From Desulfobacula sp. (GTDB lineage: Bacteria; Desulfobacterota; Desulfobacteria; Desulfobacterales; Desulfobacteraceae), in the NCBI GenBank assembly GCA_023139225.1, contig JAGLNZ010000516.1, forward strand, positions 1 through 6,956: DNA of 6,956 bases, read 5' to 3'. The position numbers and the translations under genes were made by a program. Below, piece after piece: positions 1-6,728 of the stretch. Position 1 is the stretch's first letter. Each line of letters opens with the position of its first letter. A model generated the notes under the pieces. The model did not search any database and was not told the DNA's origin. It saw only the letters and a program-made list of their open reading frames with translations.

Positions 1-1376
1 CCGGCAATATCTACTTCATAATATCCGTCATCAATATTTTCGAGGATGTTTCGGTATTTTTCCTCACTCTGCCTTAAGTCCTCCTCAGCCTGTTTTCTAT
101 CTGTAATGTCAACAACGACACCCTCGTAATGGGTAATCTTTCCCTCATCGTCCCTTCGCATATATGTTCTGTGATTAACCCACTTTATTGTCCCCTTTTT
201 AGTAATAATTCGATAGGGTTTATGAGTAAAATTTGTTCTTAATTTATTTTTTCTGAAAGTTAACACCTCTTTAACTACCCGGTTCAGATCATCAGGGTGA
301 ACCGCCTTTGCATAAGATACTTGACCGGACGTAAATTCTTCCATGCTATAACCAAACAGGTCTATTGCATTATCAGATACAAACTCAATCGGCCATTCTT
401 TCACATTCTTCCAGAGAAAGGCAACCACAGGACTCCTATTGATGATATTATAGGCCTCTTTGAGCTTTTCTTCTGTTTGCCGGCGATGGGCAAGTTCCAT
501 GGTCAGTTCACTTGTTTTATTTTTCACCCGGCTTTTTAAAACCAGGCTTCCCAGAAAGAGAAATATAACTATCCCAAATATGCCTGCGATTCCCCATTTG
601 CCCCATAAGGGAAAGGTCCATTTTTCGGAAACGGCCCCAAACCATTTTTCCAATGACCGGTAATAAACAGAGCCTTCCTCGTTTTTTAATAATATAGTAT
701 GCCTGTCTATCGCAGCGATAATTTCATGGTTTTTTCCTTTGGGAACGGCAAAGTGAATTTTTATAGGGTTGAAAATAACACCGCTTTTATCAATATTGTA
801 TCTTTTCCCGTATTTCGTCCCGAAAAATCGGTTAACAACACCTGCATCAGCCTTATTGCGTGAAATCAAATCCATAACAGCGCTATAATCATCTGTTTCA
901 ATGATTTGGCATTTTATTCCAAATTCTTTTATAATTTTATTAAAAATATCATAGTGAATATCCCCATTTAAAACGGCCACTTTTCTTCCTGCTAATTCCG
1001 TAACAGCTTTGATATGGGAATTCTTGGCTGTATAAAGCTGCCCCCAGTTGGTCAGCAGGTTTTTTTTGTTAAAGTCATACCGTTTGTTTCTATCCTTTGA
1101 AAAGGCGATGGTACAAAGAATGTCGATCTGATTGTTTTCAAGCCTTGAAAGGCATTGCTGCCAGGTCCCGGCCACATATTTGATTTGCCATCCCTCTTTA
1201 GACGCCACATATTCTATGATATCAGCAAAGATACCCTTTCCTTTGCCATCCGTATCAATAAATATTAACGGCTCGTTATTGTAGATCCCCACTTTTATTG
1301 TTGAATCAGCATAAACCGGATAAGAAAAGCCGTATTGGAAAAGGAGAATTGAAAAAAGAACTATAATTTTTTTCAT
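1..1376 (-). CDS. Membrane sensor with periplasmic solute-binding domain and PAS domains (C-terminus outside window)
   Basis: The frame stays open from the ATG at 1376 to the left edge, giving 459 residues without a stop, so the gene is cut by the window. Residues 1-23 form a signal peptide (MKK start, hydrophobic core, VYA before DS). Residues about 25-250 look like a family-3 solute-binding domain (SBP_bac_3), with KVGIYNNEPLIF at the start, DILCTIAFSKDRNKRYDF in the first lobe and AGRKVAVLNGD in the second. Residues about 262-280 are a transmembrane helix. A short, probably coiled linker follows, then a PAS fold (about 311-385) with its PAC motif (about 386-430, ending VVVDITDRKQAEEDL). 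A second PAS starts at about 439 (EEKYRNILENIDDGYYEVD). The family role is sensing a periplasmic ligand and signalling inward. The output domain (histidine kinase or diguanylate cyclase) is not visible. A weak Shine-Dalgarno AAGAG lies 8 bases before the ATG. Confidence 0.9.
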   Translation of the reverse strand, partial: MKKIIVLFSILLFQYGFSYPVYADSTIKVGIYNNEPLIFIDTDGKGKGIFADIIEYVASKEGWQIKYVAGTWQQCLSRLENNQIDILCTIAFSKDRNKRYDFNKKNLLTNWGQLYTAKNSHIKAVTELAGRKVAVLNGDIHYDIFNKIIKEFGIKCQIIETDDYSAVMDLISRNKADAGVVNRFFGTKYGKRYNIDKSGVIFNPIKIHFAVPKGKNHEIIAAIDRHTILLKNEEGSVYYRSLEKWFGAVSEKWTFPLWGKWGIAGIFGIVIFLFLGSLVLKSRVKNKTSELTMELAHRRQTEEKLKEAYNIINRSPVVAFLWKNVKEWPIEFVSDNAIDLFGYSMEEFTSGQVSYAKAVHPDDLNRVVKEVLTFRKNKLRTNFTHKPYRIITKKGTIKWVNHRTYMRRDDEGKITHYEGVVVDITDRKQAEEDLRQSEEKYRNILENIDDGYYEVDIA

Positions 1377-1516
1377 AGGACATACTCTTAAAATTATGGT
1401 TGCGTTAATTTGGATTAGTGTAATCACAACATATGAAACCATCTGTATTCTGAGTCATAAAAATAACTTGTAACATATATAGGGCATGGCTCGCAAGGGC
1501 AGTGTGGAGCCAAAGA

Positions 1517-2860
1517 TTATTTGATCAGCATGATCCGCAGGTCCATGACATTGGTGTTGGTGGCCCCTGTTTTAAAAAGATCTGAAATGTGATCAAGAAA
1601 CGGGTAGGCATTGTTATCTTTAAGAAATTGTTCCGGGATCAACCCTGTATCCATGGCTCTTTGGACACTGGTATGATCCACAATGGCTCCGGCTGCATCG
1701 GTGGGGCCATCCGTACCGTCCGTGCCCGCACTCAGGATGACAATATGTTCAAGGTCTTTTATTTTTAAAGCACAAGCAAGAGCAAATTCCTGGTTGCGGC
1801 CGCCTTTTCCGGCTCCTTTGATGGTCACGGTGGTCTCGCCGCCTGACAGGATACAGGCAGGTGTCTTCAAAGGGTGTCCCGTGGCAAGGATTTGTCCGGC
1901 AATAGCCGTATGGACGGCTGCCACATCAATGGTTTCCCCTTCAATCATGGAAGAAAGAATCTGGGTGTTATATCTTAAATGTCCGGCTTTTTTTGCAGCA
2001 TTTAAAAGTGCGTCGATATTACTTGCGATAATGGTATGAAAAATATTTTCAAACACGGGGTCTCCGTGTTTCGGGGTTTCAGGAAATAATCCCCTGGAAC
2101 CTTTTTTAAGGTGCTGCAGAATAGTTTTGGGCAATTGATCTTTAATATTATAGGTTTTTATGATCTCAAGGCATTGCTCAAAGGTTCCCGGGTCCGCCAC
2201 ACAAGGGCCAGAGGCAATGATATCAAGATCGTCACAAATGACATCGGAGAGAACAAGACAGATCATGGGCGCCGGGTATACGGCCTTTGCAAGAAGGCCG
2301 CCTTTGATCCGGGACAAATGTTTTCTAATGGTATTGATCTCGTGGATAGTGGCACCGCAGCCAAGAAGCACTCCTGTAGCCTGTTGTTTGTCTTCCAGGG
2401 TGAGTCCCTGTGCCGGGAGAGTCATTAACGCGGAACCGCCGCCGGAAATAAGACAGATAACAAGGGTTTTATCGTCAGCTTTTTGTGCTGTTTTTAAAAG
2501 TTTTCGAGCACCGGCAACACCGTTTTTATCAGGCATGGGGTGACCGGCCTCAACAAGCGATATCCTTTCCAGGCTTTCAACATGATCATACTTTACAATG
2601 ACCATTCCTGCGGTTATCCGGTCCTGTAGGATTTCTTCCAGGGCACAGGCCATGGATGCCCCGGCTTTTCCTGCGCCAAGAACAATGATCTGTTCGAATT
2701 TGTCCAGATCATATGCCCTGTTGTTCACTGTGAAAACATTGTTTTCAAGCCTGCAGCAGCGATGAATGCAGGTCTTTGGATCTACCGCCGCAAGCCCTTC
2801 ATAAAAGATTTCGACAGCATCCTGCCTCATTTTTTGCAGCAGCAGGGTTTTAGAAGTCAT
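1517..2860 (-). CDS. Glycerate 2-kinase, type-2 (GckA/TtuD, DUF4147-MOFRL family)
   Basis: This 447-residue protein has the family's usual length and motif order. The N-terminal DUF4147 part (about 8-240) carries VLGAGKAGASM at 60-70, whose K65 matches the conserved lysine, then EAGHPMPD (104-111), LISGGGSAL (137-145), INTIRKHLSRIKGG (175-188) and LSDVICDDLDIIASGP (204-219). The C-terminal MOFRL part carries LSGGETTVT (338-346), GKGGRNQEFAL (351-361), SAGTDGTDGPTDAAGA (377-392) and TGATNTNVMDL (431-441). Known family members phosphorylate D-glycerate with ATP, usually to 2-phosphoglycerate, in the cytoplasm. The start ATG overlaps the TGA of the upstream dehydrogenase (ATGA), so the two genes are very likely co-transcribed and translationally coupled. 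One oddity is Cys209 where I remember glycine in LSDVxGDDL. 2- versus 3-phosphate specificity is inferred from the family. Confidence 0.93.
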   Translation of the reverse strand: MTSKTLLLQKMRQDAVEIFYEGLAAVDPKTCIHRCCRLENNVFTVNNRAYDLDKFEQIIVLGAGKAGASMACALEEILQDRITAGMVIVKYDHVESLERISLVEAGHPMPDKNGVAGARKLLKTAQKADDKTLVICLISGGGSALMTLPAQGLTLEDKQQATGVLLGCGATIHEINTIRKHLSRIKGGLLAKAVYPAPMICLVLSDVICDDLDIIASGPCVADPGTFEQCLEIIKTYNIKDQLPKTILQHLKKGSRGLFPETPKHGDPVFENIFHTIIASNIDALLNAAKKAGHLRYNTQILSSMIEGETIDVAAVHTAIAGQILATGHPLKTPACILSGGETTVTIKGAGKGGRNQEFALACALKIKDLEHIVILSAGTDGTDGPTDAAGAIVDHTSVQRAMDTGLIPEQFLKDNNAYPFLDHISDLFKTGATNTNVMDLRIMLIK

Positions 2861-3840
2861 GAGCCCAGGACCTTTGGATTGACAATGTGCGGCACTTTTC
2901 CGTTTTTGTAGAATTCAATGATATTCATGGCTGCCAGCACAGACATTTGATTTCTGGCCTCCATGGTTCCCGATCCCACATGGGGAAGAATGCAGACATT
3001 TTCCATGGACAAAAGGGGATTGTCCGGCTGCATGGGTTCCGGGTTTGTCACATCCAGGCCTGCTCCCCAGATATCGCCCGAAAGAATAGCTTGGGTCAGG
3101 TCTTTTTCCTGATGGATAGGTCCTCTGGCAGTATTGATAAAAATGGCCGACGGTTTCATTTTTATAAAGCCCGGCCCGTTAAAAATTTCTTTTGTCTTGG
3201 GTGTTAATGCGCAATGGACCGAGAGCACATCACTTTGGGCCAGAAGATCGTCAAATTCAACATAGGTTGCATCCAGCAGTTTTTCCGCTGCCTTATTCCG
3301 GGTCTGGTTATGATAAATAATATCCATATCATAGGCATTTTTACAGCGCTGGGCCATTTTAACACCAATGCGTCCAAGCCCGAATATACCCAGAGTTTTA
3401 TTTTTTATTTCAACCCCGAGGTTTCCTGTGGGATTGAAATATCCCCATTGGCCATTGATAATGGTTTTATGCAGAAAAAACATTTTTCTTGCAACAGCTA
3501 TCATCAGGCCGAATGCAATGTCTGCGGTGGCTTCACTCATGGCATCCGGGGTAAACCCGACAGGGATGCCCAGGTGTGTGGCCTGGATAATATCAATATT
3601 ATCATACCCCACGGCAAACTGGGAAATGATCTCAAGATGGGCACATTGGTTAAAAAAGTCCTTATCAATCCGGTCGGTCAAAGTGCAGAGAAGGGCATGG
3701 TGGGTTTTTGCCTGTTCAATCAGCTCCACCGGTGTCATGGGTCTTTGTTTCTCCCACATGGTGAGATGAAAATTTTCTTTTTCCAAAAGCCTGATCCCCG
3801 CTTTCGGGTATTGCCTTGACACCAGTATTTTCTTTTTCAT
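2857..3840 (-). CDS. D-2-hydroxyacid dehydrogenase, hydroxypyruvate/glyoxylate reductase type (GhrB/GyaR-like)
   Basis: The 327 residues match a full-length NAD(P)-dependent 2-hydroxyacid dehydrogenase. The N-terminal substrate-domain part contains ISQFAVGYDNID (72-83). The nucleotide-binding domain has the dinucleotide loop GLGRIG at 154-159. The catalytic triad of the family is present: Arg239 in NTARGP, Glu268 in DVTNPEP and His287 in LPHVGSGTMEAR. The last motif resembles the HIGSAT form of GhrB/GyaR enzymes rather than D-lactate or phosphoglycerate dehydrogenases, and there is no ACT domain. The expected reaction is reduction of hydroxypyruvate or glyoxylate to D-glycerate or glycolate. 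After the second beta strand the sequence is IIYHNQTRNK (175-184), with no acidic residue and with Arg181, which favours NADPH. An AAAGGA Shine-Dalgarno sits 9 bases before the ATG. The overlapping glycerate kinase supports the hydroxypyruvate role, but other 2-oxo acids are possible. Confidence 0.9.
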   Translation of the reverse strand: MKKKILVSRQYPKAGIRLLEKENFHLTMWEKQRPMTPVELIEQAKTHHALLCTLTDRIDKDFFNQCAHLEIISQFAVGYDNIDIIQATHLGIPVGFTPDAMSEATADIAFGLMIAVARKMFFLHKTIINGQWGYFNPTGNLGVEIKNKTLGIFGLGRIGVKMAQRCKNAYDMDIIYHNQTRNKAAEKLLDATYVEFDDLLAQSDVLSVHCALTPKTKEIFNGPGFIKMKPSAIFINTARGPIHQEKDLTQAILSGDIWGAGLDVTNPEPMQPDNPLLSMENVCILPHVGSGTMEARNQMSVLAAMNIIEFYKNGKVPHIVNPKVLGS

Positions 3841-3913
3841 TGAGGCTGGTCCTTTCTCTGATCTGTCTTCAGTTCAACAAATGCTATAGATTATTTTTTT
3901 GTATTACAGGTCA

Positions 3914-3940
3914 TTTATAATAGTGATGAAATATTTTGAA
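3914..3940 (-). promoter_or_regulatory. Weak candidate promoter for the dehydrogenase-kinase pair
   Basis: In the 101-base gap between the solute-binding gene and the dehydrogenase, the minus strand has TTCAAA (3940-3935) and TATAAA (3919-3914). The spacer is only 15 bases, which is short, so this is weak. No GC-rich hairpin with a T run is visible in the gap, so read-through from the solute-binding gene is an equally good explanation for expression of the pair. Confidence 0.25.
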
Positions 3941-3941
3941 T

Positions 3942-4736
3942 TTATCGGAGCCCCAATTCTTCTGATAAATAGATGCTTGCTATTTTCCGGTATGTACCAT
4001 CTGCCATGATTTTATCCAGCTCGTTTTGGAACCTGTTAATAAAGGAATCTGAAACATCTTTGCTGAATGCAAAATATCCTTTATTGTTGTTGAGAAGATA
4101 GACACTTTTATAATTTTTTGGGTTAAAGGAAAATTTTTTGATCAGCCACCTGGCAGTCGTTTCACCATAGGCCCATAAATCAATGATTCCCCTGTCCAGT
4201 TCAATGAGGATTTCCTTTACCGCCTTATTTCCATAGGAATATACAAGGTTTGCTTTTTTAATCCCGGCATTCAGCAGGAATTTTTCATTAACATCATCTT
4301 TTACCACCCCGATTTTTAGATTATGGATATCATCAAGGCAGTTTATTTTAAGTTTAAAGCCGGCTTTTGCAATCAGCACAGTTCTGCCGTGGGAGACGGG
4401 TCCGGCCCATTTAAACAGGTTCTCCCTGTCTTTGTTTCTTGCCATTCCAAACAGACATTTTTTCTTATTTTTTAAAATAGACCTGTACCCCCTTGCCCAG
4501 GGCATAAGATCAATGTCGTCACGCTTTAGTGTTGAGTCCGTTCTTTTTGAAATTTCCATTAGAACATCAACATAGATGCCCTTGAGTCTTCCATTTTCGC
4601 AATAGTTATAGGGCGGGTAGTTTTCCGTCATAAATTTAATATTATTGATAGAGTCTGCCGCACAAATGATTGAGGGATTGAACAACAGGCAAAGAGAAAT
4701 TAATAAAAAGAAGATTATGGATTTTGTATTTTTCAT
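3942..4736 (-). CDS. Secreted family-3 solute-binding protein, no transporter genes adjacent
   Basis: I place the start at the ATG at 4736, giving 264 residues. A longer in-frame start at 4799 would add 21 mostly basic residues (including HRHFRKKGKK) in front of the signal peptide, and those bases contain the likely ribosome site. Residues 1-27 form a signal peptide (MKNTKSIIFF, then a leucine-rich core). Cys25 is preceded by Ile-Ile, which is a poor lipobox, so a soluble periplasmic protein is more likely than a lipoprotein. The mature part has the SBP_bac_3 layout: FMTENYPPYNY (35-45), GIYVDVLMEI (53-62), PWARGY (79-84), the ligand-region stretch MARNKDRENLFKWAGP (98-113) and KIGVVKDD (141-148). 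Family members bind amino acids or other small polar solutes. No permease or ATPase gene is visible nearby, so it may serve a distant transporter or a sensor. The ligand is unknown. Confidence 0.88.
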   Translation of the reverse strand: MKNTKSIIFFLLISLCLLFNPSIICAADSINNIKFMTENYPPYNYCENGRLKGIYVDVLMEISKRTDSTLKRDDIDLMPWARGYRSILKNKKKCLFGMARNKDRENLFKWAGPVSHGRTVLIAKAGFKLKINCLDDIHNLKIGVVKDDVNEKFLLNAGIKKANLVYSYGNKAVKEILIELDRGIIDLWAYGETTARWLIKKFSFNPKNYKSVYLLNNNKGYFAFSKDVSDSFINRFQNELDKIMADGTYRKIASIYLSEELGLR

Positions 4737-4742
4737 AACTTT

Positions 4743-4750
4743 CTTCCCTT
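4743..4750 (-). promoter_or_regulatory. Ribosome binding site that decides the start of the solute-binding protein
   Basis: On the minus strand the sequence reads AAGGGAAG, then six bases, then ATG at 4736. Good spacing here, and a signal peptide beginning directly at that ATG, argue against the longer in-frame start at 4799. Confidence 0.6.
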
Positions 4751-4772
4751 TTTTTCTGAAGTGTCTGTGTTT

Positions 4773-4806
4773 TTTATACCATAAATTTAATCGGCGCAAA
4801 AATCAA
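4773..4806 (-). promoter_or_regulatory. Possible sigma70-type promoter for the solute-binding protein gene
   Basis: Reading the minus strand, TTGATT (4806-4801) is followed after 17 bases by TATGGT (4783-4778). TATAAA at 4778-4773 overlaps this by one base and is preceded by TGG, which could act as an extended -10. Either reading puts a start site about 30 bases before the ATG at 4736. The match is moderate and judged by eye. Confidence 0.4.
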
Positions 4807-4810
4807 GGTA

Positions 4811-4839
4811 TTGTAAATTGATCGGTCAGGGAGTATAAA
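4811..4839 (+). promoter_or_regulatory. Probable sigma70-type promoter for the small-protein/aminotransferase pair
   Basis: TTGTAA (4811-4816) and TATAAA (4834-4839) are separated by exactly 17 bases, a good -35/-10 arrangement. Transcription would start near 4846 and leave a leader of about 60 bases before the ATG at 4906. The -35 box lies 4 bases from the possible -35 of the opposite promoter, so one bound regulator could affect both directions. Confidence 0.5.
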
Positions 4840-4905
4840 TTCTAAGGCCAATACAAAAAACAGAAATAATTACAGGTCAAGCATCTGCCTGCCGGGAGAA
4901 AAGAT

Positions 4906-5496
4906 ATGCCGTTGTCATTCAGATCTGAAAGTCATGGGAACATTGCATTCGGTTTTTTTAATATTGAGTCGGATATGCTGCTGCTGGAAAAGCTTTTCTT
5001 TTTTGCCGATGATTTTTGCAGGTGGATAAGCAAGATGGCAAAAGAGGATGATAAAGGAAGCAAAAGGTTTCAACACCAGGTATATTATATTGCTGATCCC
5101 AATGATATCGGGGATCTGATGGGGGCGATCCACGGGGTCAGGTTTAAGGGATTTATCGGCAGTGTCTATACACTGTTTCCTTTTCCTGATGATGAACAGG
5201 CTTTTAAACAGAATCCAGAAGGATATCAAACGCAAAAGGTTGTTACGAGCCAAATTGAAGGCATTTCAAAAAACAAAGAGATTTTGATTGAATTTTTTAA
5301 GGACGGCAAGGTTCATATCGGCCCATATGTTTTTGATATAAAGGTGTTCCACGAGTTGATCCGGTATGTCTGGCAGGGCGGGTATCCCCGGTGGAAAGAT
5401 GAGGTAAGGCCCCAGTATGTAATCGGAATGAAAGATGCGATTAAAAAGAGTTGTAATACCTTTTTTAAAGGAGTGTTTCCATCCCGCCAGATTTGA
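4906..5496 (+). CDS. Unrecognised 196-residue cytoplasmic protein upstream of an aminotransferase
   Basis: I do not recognise this family. The frame is convincing: GGGAG lies 7 bases before the ATG, a good promoter lies upstream, and the next gene follows on the same strand after 46 bp. The protein has no signal peptide and no clear transmembrane segment. The N-terminus (HGNIAFGFFNIESDMLLLEKLFFFADDFC, about 10-38) is hydrophobic and looks like a buried core. The middle has YYIADPNDIGDLMGAIHGVRFKGFIG (60-85). The C-terminal half is rich in aromatic and charged residues (IGPYVFDIKVFHELIRYVWQGGYPRW, about 138-163). There are only two cysteines (38 and 183) and no evident metal or nucleotide motif. 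Placement suggests it is transcribed with the aminotransferase and may be an accessory or regulatory partner, but its function cannot be read from sequence. A minus-strand frame over 4915-5253 is taken to be a shadow. Confidence 0.8.
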   Translation: MPLSFRSESHGNIAFGFFNIESDMLLLEKLFFFADDFCRWISKMAKEDDKGSKRFQHQVYYIADPNDIGDLMGAIHGVRFKGFIGSVYTLFPFPDDEQAFKQNPEGYQTQKVVTSQIEGISKNKEILIEFFKDGKVHIGPYVFDIKVFHELIRYVWQGGYPRWKDEVRPQYVIGMKDAIKKSCNTFFKGVFPSRQI

Positions 5497-5542
5497 TGTA
5501 TGGTAAGAAAATTTTAAATTCTAATTTCGAAAGGAAAGTCAC

Positions 5543-6715
5543 ATGCCTATTGCAGATAAAATGGTTAAAATGGTTGAAGCAGCATCCATGATCCGGAAGA
5601 TGTTTGAAGAAGGGATTAGGATGAGAGAAAAGTATGGGGCTGATAATGTATTTGATTTTTCCCTTGGAAATCCGGACGTTCCCCCGCCGGCGCTTGTAAA
5701 AGAAACTTTGATAAATCTGATTAACTCTGAGACCACCTCCCACGGATATATGCCCAATCCGGGATATCCCCATGTAAGACAGGCTGTGGCTGATTACCTG
5801 AATAAAGAATACAATGTGGGGGTCACGCCAGATCTGATTGTAATGACCGCAGGTGCGGCAGGAGCTTTAAATGATATATTGCGTGCCTTGTTAAATCCGG
5901 GAGAGGATATTCTTACACCGGCACCCTACTTTGTCGGCTATAACCAGTATGCCTTTGTTGCCGGAGCAAACTTAAAAACCGTGGCATCATTGCCTGATTT
6001 TCATCTCGACCTTGAAGCTATTGAGGCGGCTATTACTAAAAGTACACGGGTCATGCTGATTAATACTCCCAATAATCCGACCGGTGCCGTGTATGCCAAG
6101 GAAGAATTGGACGGGCTTGGCAAGGTGCTGGACGCTGCCAGCGAAAAATTCGGGAAACGGATTTACCTGATTTCCGATGAGCCCTACAGAAAGATTGCCT
6201 ATGATGTTGATGTTCCGTCTATGTTCGATGTTTACCCCCATACCATTGTATTAACCTCTTATTCCAAGGAACTTTCTCTGGCAGGAGAAAGAATCGGGTA
6301 TCTTGCCATTCATCCTGACGCTGAGGATGCAGCCATGATTGCAGGGGCGGCCGGGGTGACCAATACCATGATGTATGTGAATGCGCCTGCCCTTTTCCAG
6401 CAGGTTGTGGGGAAGCTCCAGGGGGTTTCGGTTGATATTGATATATATAAGAGACGGCGTGACATGTTCTGTGAAGGACTTCATGGGACAGGGTATGAAT
6501 TTGATGTGCCAAAAGGCGCATTTTACCTGTTTCCCAAAAGCCCCATAGAAAATGATGTGGAATTTGTAAATATCTTAAGCAAACAAAACATTCTTGCTGT
6601 TCCGGGAGCAGCGTTTGGCGGGCCGGGTCATTTCAGACTGTCCTACGCTGTACCTGACAAAACCATTACCGGCTCTTTTGAAGGATTCAAAAAAGCCTTT
6701 GACAGCGTAAAATAA
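5543..6715 (+). CDS. PLP-dependent aminotransferase, class I/II (fold type I)
   Basis: The 390 residues have the usual length and landmarks of class I/II aminotransferases. FSLGNPDVPPP (39-49) is the N-terminal substrate-side segment, and GYMPNPGYPHVRQAVADYL (68-86) is the stretch before the large domain. TAGAAGALND (102-111) is the phosphate-cup region. NTPNNPTG (174-181) carries the cofactor-contacting Asn178, and SDEPY (211-215) carries Asp212 and Tyr215. SYSKELSLAGERIGY holds the Schiff-base Lys242 and phosphate-binding Arg250, and HFRLSYA has Arg365 for the substrate carboxylate. It should therefore be active, exchanging amino groups between an amino acid and a 2-oxo acid in the cytoplasm. 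Aspartate, alanine, serine or aromatic substrates cannot be told apart here. AAGGA sits 7 bases before the ATG. It probably shares a transcript with the small gene upstream. Confidence 0.93.
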   Translation: MPIADKMVKMVEAASMIRKMFEEGIRMREKYGADNVFDFSLGNPDVPPPALVKETLINLINSETTSHGYMPNPGYPHVRQAVADYLNKEYNVGVTPDLIVMTAGAAGALNDILRALLNPGEDILTPAPYFVGYNQYAFVAGANLKTVASLPDFHLDLEAIEAAITKSTRVMLINTPNNPTGAVYAKEELDGLGKVLDAASEKFGKRIYLISDEPYRKIAYDVDVPSMFDVYPHTIVLTSYSKELSLAGERIGYLAIHPDAEDAAMIAGAAGVTNTMMYVNAPALFQQVVGKLQGVSVDIDIYKRRRDMFCEGLHGTGYEFDVPKGAFYLFPKSPIENDVEFVNILSKQNILAVPGAAFGGPGHFRLSYAVPDKTITGSFEGFKKAFDSVK

Positions 6716-6728
6716 AATTTTAATTCCA

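Noticed and set aside
297..663. Plus-strand open frames at 297-539 and 460-663
   Set aside because: They lie wholly inside the continuous minus-strand sensor gene, and their products show no recognisable domain.
1487..1512. Hairpin (TGGCTC / GAGCCA, 14-base loop) just after the glycerate kinase stop, as a terminator
   Set aside because: The stem is only six pairs with a long loop and no T run follows on the minus strand, so it does not meet the usual pattern of an intrinsic terminator.
1683..3819. Several plus-strand open frames of 105-201 residues opposite the kinase and dehydrogenase genes
   Set aside because: They are antisense to two genes with complete family motifs, and their translations have no recognisable domain; I treat them as shadows.
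4737..4799. N-terminal extension of the solute-binding protein starting at 4799
   Set aside because: It would place 21 mostly basic residues before a typical signal peptide, and its codons contain the ribosome site for the ATG at 4736.
3903..4879. Direct repeat ATTACAGGTCA at 3903-3913 and 4869-4879, flanking the solute-binding gene as if it were an inserted cassette
   Set aside because: An 11-base repeat is expected by chance several times in about 7 kb, there is no transposase or terminal inverted repeat, and the gene looks similar in composition to its neighbours.
6708..6722. TAAAAT-AAA-ATTTTA hairpin at the aminotransferase stop as a terminator
   Set aside because: The stem is made only of A-T pairs and would be too unstable to stop transcription.
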